Shown one piece after another: positions 53,112 to 62,009 of a stretch of DNA of 64,000 nucleotides. Made by a program: the position numbers and the translations under genes. Within the stretch, counting starts at the first letter, position 1. The number at the start of each line of letters is the position of its first letter. This DNA comes from Nocardia jiangxiensis NBRC 101359. GTDB lineage: Bacteria; Actinomycetota; Actinomycetes; Mycobacteriales; Mycobacteriaceae. The DNA lies in assembly GCF_000308615.1 (NCBI RefSeq), contig NZ_BAGB01000028.1, positions 1 to 64,000 of the forward strand, in the 5' to 3' direction. The notes under the pieces are model-generated. The model did not search any database and had not been told where the DNA came from. It saw nothing but the letters and a program-made list of their open reading frames with translations.

Positions 53112-53662
53112 CGCGGATCGCCGTGCCCACGTGTGTCGACGGCAGGGTCCTCGACGAGCTGGTCGCGCACCCAGTCCAGCAGCCCCGGCATGGCCGCCTC
53201 GATCTTCTCGCGGACGATCTCGAAGTCGTGGTCGTCGCCGTAGTACGGATCGGAGACGTCGGGTGCGGGGGCGTATGGATCGAAGCTGCGCAGCAGGCGC
53301 CGTCGGGCCGCGGGCACCCCGAGCCGGGTCAGTTCCCGGTCGTGCTGGCTGTCCAGGCCGATGACCATATCGGCGCTCAGGTGGTCGGGCCCGATCATCG
53401 CGGCCACGTGGCCGGTCGGGTAGCCGTGCCGGGCCAGGACCGTGGTGGTGCGCGGATCGGCGTCCGATCCGGCGTGCCACGGGGTGGTCCCGGCGCTGCT
53501 CACCCGCACCCGGTCGGCGAGCCCGGCTCGCTCGACGTTCGCGGCGAAGATCTTCTCGGCCATCGGGGACCGGCAGATATTGCCGGTGCAGATGAACGTC
53601 ACGTGCAACTGCGCGCTGGAGAAGTCTCGTGACCAGGACGTTTGCGTGGTCACGGGGTCCAT
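53108..53662 (-). CDS. ptpA: Low-molecular-weight protein tyrosine phosphatase PtpA
   Basis: 184 residues. The P-loop CTGNICRSPMAEKIF (C-x5-R-S) near residue 25 and the acidic loop DPYYGDDHDFEIV with the general acid Asp define the LMW-PTP family. In mycobacteria PtpA dephosphorylates host and bacterial phosphotyrosine proteins. It starts the ptpA-SURF1 operon. The partner kinase ptkA that lies between ptpA and cobC in M. tuberculosis is missing and an aromatic gene cluster stands in its place. Confidence 0.94.
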   Translation of the reverse strand: MDPVTTQTSWSRDFSSAQLHVTFICTGNICRSPMAEKIFAANVERAGLADRVRVSSAGTTPWHAGSDADPRTTTVLARHGYPTGHVAAMIGPDHLSADMVIGLDSQHDRELTRLGVPAARRRLLRSFDPYAPAPDVSDPYYGDDHDFEIVREKIEAAMPGLLDWVRDQLVEDPAVDTRGHGDPR

Positions 53663-53822
53663 CCTGCAACTCTCCTACGTTCTGTGCCGCGTTCGTATTC
53701 CGGTATGTGGCGATCCACGGCCACGCCAAGCCTGCGCGCCGAGTCTATCGCCTGCCCGAATGCCGTTTCACCTCGCCGGGGTCGTGCGGCGGTGCGGTCG
53801 CGGCGGCGATGTTCGGATGATT

Positions 53823-53838
53823 CTGATGTTTTCATCAA
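53823..53838. promoter_or_regulatory. Predicted TetR operator, site 1
   Basis: CTGATGTTTTCATCAA, a dyad fitting the shared pattern CTGATG-N-TTT-N-R-TCA-R found three times around this cluster. It lies 45 bases upstream of site 2 and 66 bases before the C-C hydrolase start codon. Confidence 0.6.
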
Positions 53839-53867
53839 TATCGCCTTGACAGATGAGGTCATCGCAA

Positions 53868-53883
53868 CTGATGATTTGATCAG
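53868..53883. promoter_or_regulatory. Predicted TetR operator, site 2
   Basis: CTGATGATTTGATCAG, the core of a perfect dyad ACTGAT-N6-ATCAGT (53867-53884). Ends 20 bases before the ATG of the C-C hydrolase gene, a position from which a bound repressor would block transcription. Confidence 0.7.
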
Positions 53884-53903
53884 TAATGGTTCTGGAGGTG
53901 GCG

Positions 53904-54764
53904 ATGACAAGCATCGGCGAGGGTGTCGGACGGACGGTCCGGGTCGGCGAGCGAGAGATCTTCTTCACCGAGGCCGGTTCCGGTCCCGCGGTGGTACTGC
54001 TGCACGGCGGGGGACCGGGGGCCTCGGGCCTGTCGAACTACTCGCGCAACATCGACGCGCTGGCCGGGCGGTTCCGGGTGATCGTGCCGGATCTGCCCGG
54101 GTACGGGCGCTCGGACAAGCGGATCGATCAATCCGACCCGTTCGGCGATCTCGCACGGGCGGTCGGCGACTTGCTCGACGAAATCGGCATTGCCACAGCG
54201 CATCTGGTCGGGAACTCCTACGGCGGCGCGGCGGCGCTGCGGCTGGCGATGGATCGGCCCGGGAAAGTGGGCCGGATGATCCTGATGGGCCCCGGCGGCG
54301 TCGGCGCCACTCGCGCACTGCCCACCGAGGGGCTGCGGGAGCTGCTGTCGTACTACGGGGGTAGCGGCCCGAGCCGGGACAAGCTCACCCGATTCATCCG
54401 CGACTACCTGGTCTTCGACGGCAGTGCGGTCGATGACGGGGTGATCGAGGAGCGTTTCCGGGCCAGTATCGATCCGGAGGTGGTGGCGAATCCGCCGCTG
54501 CGACGTCCGTCCGGTCCGCTGGCGCTGCGCACGCTGTGGCGGATGGATTTCACGCGCGACGCCCGGCTGCGCGAGGTCCCGCATCGCACGCTGGTGATCT
54601 GGGGTGCGGCGGACAAGGTCAACCGGCCCGAGGGAGGTCGCCTCCTGCGCGACGCGATGCCGCACTGCGATCTGTACCTCGCCGCCGATACCGGTCACTG
54701 GGTGCAGTGGGAACGCGCCGAGCTGTTCGACGCGCTGGCCACGTCGTTCCTGGAGACGACGTGA
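53904..54764 (+). CDS. Meta-cleavage product C-C bond hydrolase (MhpC/BphD/HsaD-like)
   Basis: 286 residues, alpha/beta hydrolase. LLHGGGPGASGLSNYSRNID is the oxyanion and entry motif of C-C hydrolases, GNSYGGAAALRLAMDRPGKV holds the nucleophile Ser, the catalytic Asp is in VIWGAADKVNRPE and the His in AADTGHWVQWERAE. It should split the dienol ring-cleavage product into a 2-hydroxypenta-2,4-dienoate and a carboxylic acid. GGAGGTGGC precedes the ATG at 53904. First gene of an operon with the dioxygenase (GTGA overlap) and the hydroxylase. Confidence 0.9.
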   Translation: MTSIGEGVGRTVRVGEREIFFTEAGSGPAVVLLHGGGPGASGLSNYSRNIDALAGRFRVIVPDLPGYGRSDKRIDQSDPFGDLARAVGDLLDEIGIATAHLVGNSYGGAAALRLAMDRPGKVGRMILMGPGGVGATRALPTEGLRELLSYYGGSGPSRDKLTRFIRDYLVFDGSAVDDGVIEERFRASIDPEVVANPPLRRPSGPLALRTLWRMDFTRDARLREVPHRTLVIWGAADKVNRPEGGRLLRDAMPHCDLYLAADTGHWVQWERAELFDALATSFLETT

Positions 54765-55849
54765 ACGAGCCCCCGGGCGCCGGTACCTCGGTATTCGGCG
54801 CGGTGCATCTGGGATATGTTGTCGTGCAATCGAATCGGGCGTCGGACTGGCGGCGCTTCGGGGCCGAGGCGATCGGATTGCACGTCGACGAAATCGACGG
54901 TGGCGCACTGCGATTCCGGCTCGACGATCGAGCGTGCCGGTTCCTGGTCGAACGCGGCCCCGCCGAGGACGCGACCGCCCTGGGCTGGCAGGTCGACGAT
55001 CACGAGACCTTCGACCGCATCATCGCCCGGGTCGCCGATCGCGGCGTGCCGATCGTCGAGGGCAGCGCGCGGGAGGCGACACTGCGGGGCGTGCAGCGGC
55101 TGTGGCGGTTCGCGGGGCCGAAAGGTATTGCGCAGGAGATCTTCACGGTGCCGCTGACGACACCCGAGCCGCTGCGCATGCTCAGCTCCGGGTGGGTGAC
55201 CGGCGAGTCCGGACTCGGGCACGTGGCGATCCTCTCGCGGGAACCGGAGGCGATGCGCGACTACTACCGGACCGTCTTCGACTCCCGGCTGTCGGATTAC
55301 ATCGATGAGAACGTCTCCGGGCTGAAGATGAAGATCCGGTTCCTGCGGGTGAACGAGCGCCACCATTCCGTCGCGATCGCGAATATTCGCGGAATCAAGA
55401 TCGACCCGATCCGAACCCGGGTGCAGCACATCAATATTCAGTCCGCGACCCTGGACGACATGCTCGCCGCGTTCGGGCGGGTCACCGAGCTGGGATTCCG
55501 GATGGCGTGGTCGGTGGGCCAGCACACCAACGATCGCGAGCTGTCGTTCTACTGTGTGACGCCGTCCGGATTCGAACTCGAGGTCGGCTGGAACCCCGTC
55601 GTGATCGGTGCGGAGCTCGAATCCACCTGGGAGCCGACGACATATCAGGGCATCAGCATCTGGGGGCACACCCCGGTGGGGGAGACCGTGCTGGACAAGT
55701 TCGCGCAGTTCCGTCAGGCCCTGCGGTCGGTGACGACGCCGGAGATCACCGTTCCGCAATTCGCTGCCGCCTCGGCTCCGGTGCGAGCGGGACATGTTGT
55801 GCCCGTTGTTCATTCACCCCGTTCGCGCTCAGGAGGAAATTCGCGATGA
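54761..55849 (+). CDS. Extradiol ring-cleavage dioxygenase (type I, VOC)
   Basis: 362 residues, two VOC domain pairs. The Fe(II) ligands of type I extradiol dioxygenases are in place in the C-terminal half: His in GLGHVAILSRE, His in RVQHINIQSA and Glu in PSGFELEVGWNP. It should cleave a catechol next to the hydroxyls, giving the substrate for the hydrolase before it. Such BphC/HsaC-like enzymes usually have 290-300 residues; the extra C-terminal 45 residues are unusual. GTG at 54761 overlaps the hydrolase stop. Exact catechol unknown. Confidence 0.9.
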   Translation: MNEPPGAGTSVFGAVHLGYVVVQSNRASDWRRFGAEAIGLHVDEIDGGALRFRLDDRACRFLVERGPAEDATALGWQVDDHETFDRIIARVADRGVPIVEGSAREATLRGVQRLWRFAGPKGIAQEIFTVPLTTPEPLRMLSSGWVTGESGLGHVAILSREPEAMRDYYRTVFDSRLSDYIDENVSGLKMKIRFLRVNERHHSVAIANIRGIKIDPIRTRVQHINIQSATLDDMLAAFGRVTELGFRMAWSVGQHTNDRELSFYCVTPSGFELEVGWNPVVIGAELESTWEPTTYQGISIWGHTPVGETVLDKFAQFRQALRSVTTPEITVPQFAAASAPVRAGHVVPVVHSPRSRSGGNSR

Positions 55850-57594
55850 GCGACACCGACTACGACGTCGTGGTTGTGGGTCTGGGGCCGACCGGGCTGA
55901 CCCTGGCCAATCTGCTGGGCAGGCGTGGGGTCAGTGCGCTGGTTCTGGAGCGGGAACCCGAATACTACGGTTCGGCGCGCGCGGTCTACACCGACGACGA
56001 ATGTATGCGGATCTTCCAAACTGCCGGTGCGGCAGAGGAACTCGCGGCGGATATGAATGTCGACTCGACTGTGCAATGGGTGCGCGGCGACGGCCGGGTC
56101 CTGATCCAGTTCCACCAGACGGACCGGCCGCAGGGGTGGCCGGTGGTGAACTTCCTGTACCAGCCGTACCTGGAGAGCAGTCTGGAACGAGCGCTGGATC
56201 GGTATCCGCACGTCACGGTGCGGCGCGGCCGGGAGGTCGTGGGCTTCGATCAGGATGATGGGTCGGTGAGCGTCGAGCACGTTCACTGCTCCGGTACCGG
56301 ATACGGCACGCGCACAGCGGAATCCGATCCACGCACGGCGGAGCGAGTGCGTGCGAAGTACCTCGTCGGGTGCGACGGCGGCCGCAGTGTCGTGCGCACG
56401 AAGCTCGGTATCGACATGTCCGGCACCAGTTTTCCCGAGCGCTGGCTGGTGGTGGATCTGCAGGCCGAGGACGGGGTCGACGCGTTCCGGCATCTGCCCT
56501 ATTTCGATTTCGTCTGCGATCCCGAGTTGCCCGTCGTGTCCTGCCCGCAGCCGGATCGGCACCATCGCTTCGAGTTCATGCTCACCGAATCCCAGACGAA
56601 ACAGGAGATGGAGGACCCGGATACCGTCCGTCGGCATATCGCGCGTTTCGTCGACCCCGACGAGGTGCGGGTGTTGCGCAAGCTGGTCTACACGTTCAAT
56701 GCCGTGATCGCCGACCGCTGGCGGGACGGCCGGATCCTGATCGCCGGTGACGCCGCGCACATGACTCCGCAGTTCGTCGGTCAGGGCATGGGGTCGGGCG
56801 TCCGCGATGCGGACAACCTGTCGTGGAAACTGGCCGCCATCATCGAACATGGTGCGTCCGAACGGATTCTGGACAGCTACGAATCCGAACGCGCACCGCA
56901 CGCCGAGGCGATGATCGACTTCTCGGTGTTCAACAAATCTCTGGTATCCGTCGACAACAGACTGCTCGCGGCGGCCCGCGATCTGACGATCGCCACCGCG
57001 CTGCGGGTACCCGGGCTGGGCGGCTGGATTCGCGCCGCGAAGATGAAACCCGCGCCGCGCTTCCGCCGCAACGCCTACCTCGGCCTGCCGCGCAGCCGAC
57101 TGCGCGGACCTGAGGGGCGACTGTCCCCGCAGCCGGAGATACGCACCTACGACGGTCGGCATCGGCGCTTCGATGACGTTCTGGGCCTGGGCTTCTCGGT
57201 GCTCGGGTACGGCGTCGACCCGCGCGCCGTGCTCGGCGCCGACGAGGTCGCCGCATTGCGTCGGCTGGGAACGGAGTTCGTCACCGTCTACCCGATCGGT
57301 GGCCGACCGCAGGGCAGGCCGGGCGACGGCCGCACCGCCGGCGACGGCTACATCGATGTCGAAGACCACACCGGCACGCTGGCCCGCTGGTTCGCCAAGG
57401 CGGGAGTCCGGACCGGGGGACTGGTGCTGTTGCGCCCGGACCGGTACGTCTTCGGCACCGCGACCGGGCAGAGCAGCGGTGCGCTGATCGCCGAATTGTT
57501 CCGTCAGCTCACCGGTTCCGCGGCTCTTCCGCCGGAGATAGTAAGCGCCCCAGCACAATTCGATGCGGCGGAGAACCTCGAGGACGTCGGATGA
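55846..57594 (+). CDS. FAD-dependent aromatic hydroxylase (MhpA-like)
   Basis: 582 residues of the class A flavoprotein monooxygenases. GLGPTGLTLANLLGRRGVSA binds FAD, KYLVGCDGGRSVVRTKLG is the DG motif and ILIAGDAAHMTPQFVGQGMG the GD motif; the thioredoxin-like C-terminal domain (RTGGLVLLRPDRYVFGTA) is also present as in MhpA. The expected reaction is ortho-hydroxylation of a phenol to a catechol with NADH and O2, which then feeds the dioxygenase. AGGAGGAAATTCGCG precedes the ATG, which overlaps the preceding stop. Confidence 0.9.
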   Translation: MSDTDYDVVVVGLGPTGLTLANLLGRRGVSALVLEREPEYYGSARAVYTDDECMRIFQTAGAAEELAADMNVDSTVQWVRGDGRVLIQFHQTDRPQGWPVVNFLYQPYLESSLERALDRYPHVTVRRGREVVGFDQDDGSVSVEHVHCSGTGYGTRTAESDPRTAERVRAKYLVGCDGGRSVVRTKLGIDMSGTSFPERWLVVDLQAEDGVDAFRHLPYFDFVCDPELPVVSCPQPDRHHRFEFMLTESQTKQEMEDPDTVRRHIARFVDPDEVRVLRKLVYTFNAVIADRWRDGRILIAGDAAHMTPQFVGQGMGSGVRDADNLSWKLAAIIEHGASERILDSYESERAPHAEAMIDFSVFNKSLVSVDNRLLAAARDLTIATALRVPGLGGWIRAAKMKPAPRFRRNAYLGLPRSRLRGPEGRLSPQPEIRTYDGRHRRFDDVLGLGFSVLGYGVDPRAVLGADEVAALRRLGTEFVTVYPIGGRPQGRPGDGRTAGDGYIDVEDHTGTLARWFAKAGVRTGGLVLLRPDRYVFGTATGQSSGALIAELFRQLTGSAALPPEIVSAPAQFDAAENLEDVG

Positions 57595-57625
57595 AGCACG
57601 CTCGGGGCAGTCTCGCGTGAGACGG

Positions 57626-58264
57626 TTACAGCTGTGGCTGCGGCGGCAGTTCGGTCGAGACGAGTTTCTGGGCCGCGCGCTTGTTCATGCCGAACATGCG
57701 CAGCACCCGGAAAGTCATCTCGTCGGTGAGGGCACCGGCGTCGGCGTCCGGGTTGGCATCGAGCAGTTGCAGCAGTCCCAGCAGCGCGCCACCGGCGGCC
57801 ATGATCGCGATGTCCGGGTCCATCGGTTCGAACCGGCTCGCTTCCTGCGCGGCGATGATGTCCCGGCGGGCGCGCGGGGCCAGGCCCTCGTCGCGCAGCA
57901 GCACCGGCATGCCGGAGTGCAGGATCACCCGCACCCCCTCGGGGATCTGACGTTGCAGGCGGCCGGTCATGCGGAAGCTGACCGCGAACACCTCGGCCGG
58001 GTCCTCGTAGAGCGCGACGATGCCGTCGCGCATCTCGCTGTAGATCTGCAGGATGGACCGCACGGCCTCGTCGAACAGCTGATCCTTCGAATCGAAGTGG
58101 TTGTAGAAGGAGCCGAATCCGACGTCCGCGGCATCGGTGATCTCCTGGATGCTGACCGCGGAACGCCCCTCCGACAGGAATTTTCGCGCCGCGCCGAGCA
58201 GCGCGTTGCGGGTGCGCTCGCGCCGCCGGTCGATACGGTTGCGTACTGCGGGCTCCGCGGCCAT
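57626..58264 (-). CDS. TetR regulator of the aromatic cluster
   Basis: 212 residues. RTRNALLGAARKFLSEGRSA and the helix-turn-helix SIQEITDAADVGFGSFYNHF are clear. Its gene is convergent with the hydroxylase gene and divergent from the amidohydrolase gene. A dyad identical in pattern to those before the hydrolase gene lies 40 bases upstream of its ATG, so it probably controls itself, the amidohydrolase and the hydrolase-dioxygenase-hydroxylase operon. AAGGAG precedes the start. Confidence 0.9.
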   Translation of the reverse strand: MAAEPAVRNRIDRRRERTRNALLGAARKFLSEGRSAVSIQEITDAADVGFGSFYNHFDSKDQLFDEAVRSILQIYSEMRDGIVALYEDPAEVFAVSFRMTGRLQRQIPEGVRVILHSGMPVLLRDEGLAPRARRDIIAAQEASRFEPMDPDIAIMAAGGALLGLLQLLDANPDADAGALTDEMTFRVLRMFGMNKRAAQKLVSTELPPQPQL

Positions 58265-58303
58265 GGCTCCTTCTTCCGGTCGAAATCGTTACCTGAATCA
58301 TAT

Positions 58304-58319
58304 CTGACAAAAGCATCAG
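58304..58319. promoter_or_regulatory. Predicted TetR operator, site 3
   Basis: Read on the minus strand: CTGATGCTTTTGTCAG, the third copy of the pattern seen at 53823 and 53868. It lies between tetR and the amidohydrolase gene and ends 19 bases before the latter's ATG, nearly the same distance as site 2 from its gene. Confidence 0.7.
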
Positions 58320-58338
58320 TTAAGTGGAGGAGGCTTGT

Positions 58339-59298
58339 ATGAGCGGCGCACGGCGTATCGACACCCATCAACACATCGTTCCCCCGAAATATGCGGAGTG
58401 GTTGCGCAGCAAGGGGATTCGTCCCGGTGGTGTCGACCTGCCGTCCTGGTCGGAAACGGCGGCGGTGGAGTTCATGGACGGTCACGGAATCCGGACCGGG
58501 ATACTGTCGCTGTCCACGCCCGGGGTGTACCTCGGTGATGCCGCGGAGGCCGGGCGGTGGGCACGGGAGATCAACGAATACACCGCCGACCTGGTGCGCA
58601 GGCGGCCGGATCGGTTCGGCTTCTTCGCCACTCTCACCCTGCCCGATGTGACCGGCGCGCTCGTCGAGGCCGAATACGCGCTGGACACCCTGCAGGCCGA
58701 CGGAATCGTGCTGCTGGCCAACAACGACGGCCGGTACCTGGGCGAACCCGCCTTCGCGCCGCTGCTGCAATTCCTGCACGAGCGCCGGGGCGTGGTCTTC
58801 ATCCATCCGGGTGAACTGCCCGCCGAGCCCGTGCCCGGCATTCCCACCTTCACCGCGGATTTCCTGCTGGACACCACTCGCACCGCATTGAGCCTGATCC
58901 TGTCGGGGGCGATGGCGAAATACTCGGGCATCCGGTTCATCCTCGCGCACGCGGGCGGGTTCGTTCCCTATATCGCCAACCGGATCCTGCTGACCATGTT
59001 CGCCGCGAATACCACTGTGCCGCAGGTGGAATCGGACGATCCCGGTGCGGGGTACAAAGCGGTGCTGAGGCAGTTCTACTACGACATCGCGTTGTCGGCC
59101 GGTCCCGCCGCGCTGCCGAGCCTGCTGGCGGTCGCCGAACCCGACCACATCACCTACGGCAGCGATTTTCCGTTCGCGCCGCCGCCCGCGGTCGCGTTCA
59201 TCGACAGCGGGTTCGAGAACTACCCCCTGGACGAGTCGGTGCGTGCGAGCATCGACCGTGGCAATTGCGAAACGCTCTTTCCGCGATTGAAGGTCTGA
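58339..59298 (+). CDS. ACMSD-like amidohydrolase (probable decarboxylase)
   Basis: 319 residues. Metal ligands: His-x-His in IDTHQHIVPPKYAE, His in VVFIHPGELP, His in FILAHAGGF and Asp in YGSDFPFAPPP. This is the Amidohydro_2/ACMSD group, which includes decarboxylases of aminocarboxymuconate semialdehyde, gamma-resorcylate and, as I recall, 6-methylsalicylate, with a similar IATGILSLSTPGV region. In this cluster it may remove a carboxyl group from a hydroxybenzoate before hydroxylation; hydrolysis of a lactone is another option. GGAGGAGG precedes the ATG. Confidence 0.8.
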   Translation: MSGARRIDTHQHIVPPKYAEWLRSKGIRPGGVDLPSWSETAAVEFMDGHGIRTGILSLSTPGVYLGDAAEAGRWAREINEYTADLVRRRPDRFGFFATLTLPDVTGALVEAEYALDTLQADGIVLLANNDGRYLGEPAFAPLLQFLHERRGVVFIHPGELPAEPVPGIPTFTADFLLDTTRTALSLILSGAMAKYSGIRFILAHAGGFVPYIANRILLTMFAANTTVPQVESDDPGAGYKAVLRQFYYDIALSAGPAALPSLLAVAEPDHITYGSDFPFAPPPAVAFIDSGFENYPLDESVRASIDRGNCETLFPRLKV

Positions 59299-59335
59299 AG
59301 ACAGCGTGATCGAAGATCGCCGACCGGTAGCGGCC

Positions 59336-60103
59336 CTACTCGGCGGTGCTCGTGCGGCGGGCCAGGATCGACGCGACTCCGGCCGCCGCGGCCCGGACCG
59401 AGGCGGCGTGTGCGTCCGGACGGAACCGGGTCGCGGGGCCGGTGACCGAGATTGCCGCCAGCGGCTGGTCGTCGGCGCTCAGGACCGGCGCCGCGACGCA
59501 CACGATGCCGAGCGTGGACTCCTCGTACTCGTAGGCCACGCCCTGTTCGGCGACCTGCTCGAGGTGGGCGCGCAGCAGGCCGGGCGCGACGATGGTGCGC
59601 GGAGTGCGCCGGGGCAGCGGCCCGGCGAGGATCCGGGCGATGGTGGCCTGGTCCGAGTTGGCCAGCAGAGTCTTGCCGATCGCGGTGCAGTACAACGGCA
59701 TTCGCCCGCCGATGCGCGACGGTGAGCGTGCCTGCCGGTGCCCGCCGATCTTGCTGATGTAGACCACCTCGTCACCGTCGAGTACGCCCAGATGCACCGT
59801 TTCCCGGGTGCGGGCGAACAGGTCCTGCAGGAACGGGACGGCCACCTCGAGCATGGTTCGTTCGGCGGCGGCGCGCATACCCAATTCGAACAGGCCCCGG
59901 CCTAGGCGATAGCCCTGTGGTGAGGCCGCGAGCAGTCGCGCGGTCACCAGATCCTGCGCGATCCGATGCACGGTCGCCTTCGCCAGCCCGGTTCGGCGGG
60001 CCAGTTCCGACAGGCCGACGGCCTGATCCCCGACATCGAACGCGTCGAGAATTCGCATGATCCGGCCCAGCACCGACTTGTCCTGCAGCGCGGCTTCGTC
60101 CAC
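59336..60103 (-). CDS. IclR family transcriptional regulator
   Basis: 255 residues. The N-terminal helix-turn-helix GLSELARRTGLAKATVHRIA and the C-terminal effector domain (ETVHLGVLDGDEVVYISKIG, MPLYCTAIGKTLLA) are typical of IclR. It is divergent from the hydratase-dehydrogenase-aldolase operon, which it likely controls; IclR regulators serve phenylpropionate clusters such as mhpR. GTG at 60103 follows TAGGAGCGACC. Confidence 0.92.
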   Translation of the reverse strand: MDEAALQDKSVLGRIMRILDAFDVGDQAVGLSELARRTGLAKATVHRIAQDLVTARLLAASPQGYRLGRGLFELGMRAAAERTMLEVAVPFLQDLFARTRETVHLGVLDGDEVVYISKIGGHRQARSPSRIGGRMPLYCTAIGKTLLANSDQATIARILAGPLPRRTPRTIVAPGLLRAHLEQVAEQGVAYEYEESTLGIVCVAAPVLSADDQPLAAISVTGPATRFRPDAHAASVRAAAAGVASILARRTSTAE

Positions 60104-60125
60104 GGTCGCTCCTATCGGTCCATCC

Positions 60126-60136
60126 AGTGGACCACT
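60126..60136. promoter_or_regulatory. Candidate IclR operator
   Basis: AGTGGACCACT, perfect five-base arms around one base, in the region between iclR and the hydratase gene. Position suits control of both promoters. Only one copy was noticed. Confidence 0.4.
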
Positions 60137-60210
60137 TTACTGTTCGGGCACTGGTCGCGTGGGGTGCACTGACGTCGAGGAGAAATACCCGAGAAAGGAA
60201 GGAGGTGGGC

Positions 60211-61041
60211 ATGTCCGCCACCACGGACAGCCGCGCCGAGACCGTCGACGAGTCGACCGTCGCCGCGGCGGCGCAACGCCTGGCCGCTGCCGCCGCCACC
60301 GGCAACCCCTGCGCACCGATTCGAGATCTGATCGGCCCCGACGACGTCGCCACTGCGTACCGGATCCAGGAACACTTCAACAGCCTGCGCGTCGGGGGGA
60401 ACGTCGTGGTTGGCCGGAAGATCGGCGCGACGTCCGAAGCCGTGCAGACCCAGTTGGGTGTGCGCCAGCCCGACTTCGGTGTCCTGTTCGCCGATATGGC
60501 CTACGCCGACGGCGACGTCGTCGAGACGGGCCGGTTGTTGCAGCCGCGGGCCGAGGCCGAGGTCGCGTTCGTACTCAGCGACGACCTCGCCGAGGGCCCG
60601 CTGGACGTGGCGCAATGCCGGGCCGCGGTCGATTACGCGGTCGCGGCACTGGAGGTCGTCGACAGCCGGATCACCAACTGGGACATCTCCTTCGCGGACA
60701 CGGTGGCCGACAACGCCTCCAGCGGCGTCTTCGTGCTCGGCGCCGAGCGCCGCACACTCGCACAGTTCGAGCCCGTCGAGGTCACCATGTCCATGCGGAT
60801 CGACGGTGCCGAGGTCTCGACCGGCACCGGGGCGGCGTGCCTGGGAGATCCGCTCAACGCTCTGTCGTGGCTGGCGCTGCGGGCCCGCGAATTCGGTGAC
60901 CCGCTGCGCGCCGGACAGGTGATCCTGTCGGGCGCCCTCGGTCCGATGCGTCCGGTGGGTCCGGGCTCGGTCGTCGAGGTCGTCATCGGCGGGCTCGGCA
61001 GTCTGTCCGCGTCCTTCAGCAACGAGGAGGTCATCCGATGA
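60211..61041 (+). CDS. mhpD: 2-hydroxypenta-2,4-dienoate (2-keto-4-pentenoate) hydratase
   Basis: 276 residues. [38 protein letters not shown] and [13 protein letters not shown] are conserved blocks of MhpD/HsaE hydratases, which add water to give 4-hydroxy-2-oxovalerate. Metal-binding Glu residues lie in the AEAEVAF strand. GAAGGAAGGAGG precedes the ATG at 60211. It opens a three-gene operon with four-base overlaps, regulated probably by the divergent IclR protein. Symbols mhpD and hsaE both apply to this family. Confidence 0.93.
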   Translation: MSATTDSRAETVDESTVAAAAQRLAAAAATGNPCAPIRDLIGPDDVATAYRIQEHFNSLRVGGNVVVGRKIGATSEAVQTQLGVRQPDFGVLFADMAYADGDVVETGRLLQPRAEAEVAFVLSDDLAEGPLDVAQCRAAVDYAVAALEVVDSRITNWDISFADTVADNASSGVFVLGAERRTLAQFEPVEVTMSMRIDGAEVSTGTGAACLGDPLNALSWLALRAREFGDPLRAGQVILSGALGPMRPVGPGSVVEVVIGGLGSLSASFSNEEVIR

Positions 61042-62009
61042 GTGAGAACAGCGCCCGTACCAAGGTGGCGATCATCGGGTCCGGCAATATCGGCACCGAC
61101 CTGATGATCAAGGTCATGCGCCATTCCCGCTATCTCGAGATGGCGGCCATGGTGGGCATCGACCCGGACTCCGACGGTCTCGCGCGCGCGGCCCGGATGG
61201 ACGTGCCGACCACCCACGAGGGCGTCGAGGGACTGGTGGCGATGCCGGGCTTCGACGAGATCGAGATCGTGTTCGACGCCACCTCGGCCAAGGCACACCG
61301 GGCCAACCACGCTCGCCTGGCGCCGCTGGGCAAGCGGTTGATCGACCTGACGCCCGCGGCGATCGGGCCCTTCGTCGTCCCGGCGGTCAACTTCTCCGAT
61401 CACCTCGACGCACCGAATGTGAACATGGTGACCTGCGGCGGACAGGCGACGATCCCCATCGTCGCGGCGGTCGCGCGGGTCGTGCCGGTGGCCTATGCCG
61501 AGATCGTCGCCTCGATCGCCTCGAAGTCCGCCGGGCCGGGCACGCGCGCCAATATCGACGAATTCACCGAGACCACCTCCCACGCGATCCAGGCCGTGGG
61601 CGGGGCCGCGCGCGGCAAAGCGGTGATCATCCTGAACCCGGCCGAGCCGCCGCTGATCATGCGCGACACCGTGTTCTGCCTGGTCGATGCCGCCGATGCG
61701 GATACGCACGAACAGATCCGCGCCTCGGTGGCGAAGATGGTCGGCGATGTGGCCGCGTACGTGCCCGGTTATCGGCTCAAACAGCAGGTCCAGATCGATC
61801 CGATCCCCGCCGATCAGCCGGTGCACACGCTGCTGGCCGACGACGCGGCCACGGTCCCGACGCATCGGGTGTCGGTCTTCCTCGAGGTCGAGGGCGCGGC
61901 GCACTACCTGCCCGCCTACGCCGGAAATCTCGACATCATGACCTCGGCCGCGCTGCAGGTCGGCGAGCGGATCGCCCAGAACGCCCAGAAGCAGGAGAAC
62001 GCGCGATGA
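61038..62009 (+). CDS. mhpF: Acetaldehyde dehydrogenase (acylating)
   Basis: 323 residues. [20 protein letters not shown] binds [23 protein letters not shown] contains the nucleophile Cys. MhpF/BphJ/HsaG enzymes form a complex with the aldolase and channel the aldehyde, converting acetaldehyde or propionaldehyde to the acyl-CoA. It overlaps the hydratase and aldolase genes by ATGA on both sides. Chain-length preference cannot be read from sequence. Confidence 0.95.
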   Translation: MSENSARTKVAIIGSGNIGTDLMIKVMRHSRYLEMAAMVGIDPDSDGLARAARMDVPTTHEGVEGLVAMPGFDEIEIVFDATSAKAHRANHARLAPLGKRLIDLTPAAIGPFVVPAVNFSDHLDAPNVNMVTCGGQATIPIVAAVARVVPVAYAEIVASIASKSAGPGTRANIDEFTETTSHAIQAVGGAARGKAVIILNPAEPPLIMRDTVFCLVDAADADTHEQIRASVAKMVGDVAAYVPGYRLKQQVQIDPIPADQPVHTLLADDAATVPTHRVSVFLEVEGAAHYLPAYAGNLDIMTSAALQVGERIAQNAQKQENAR

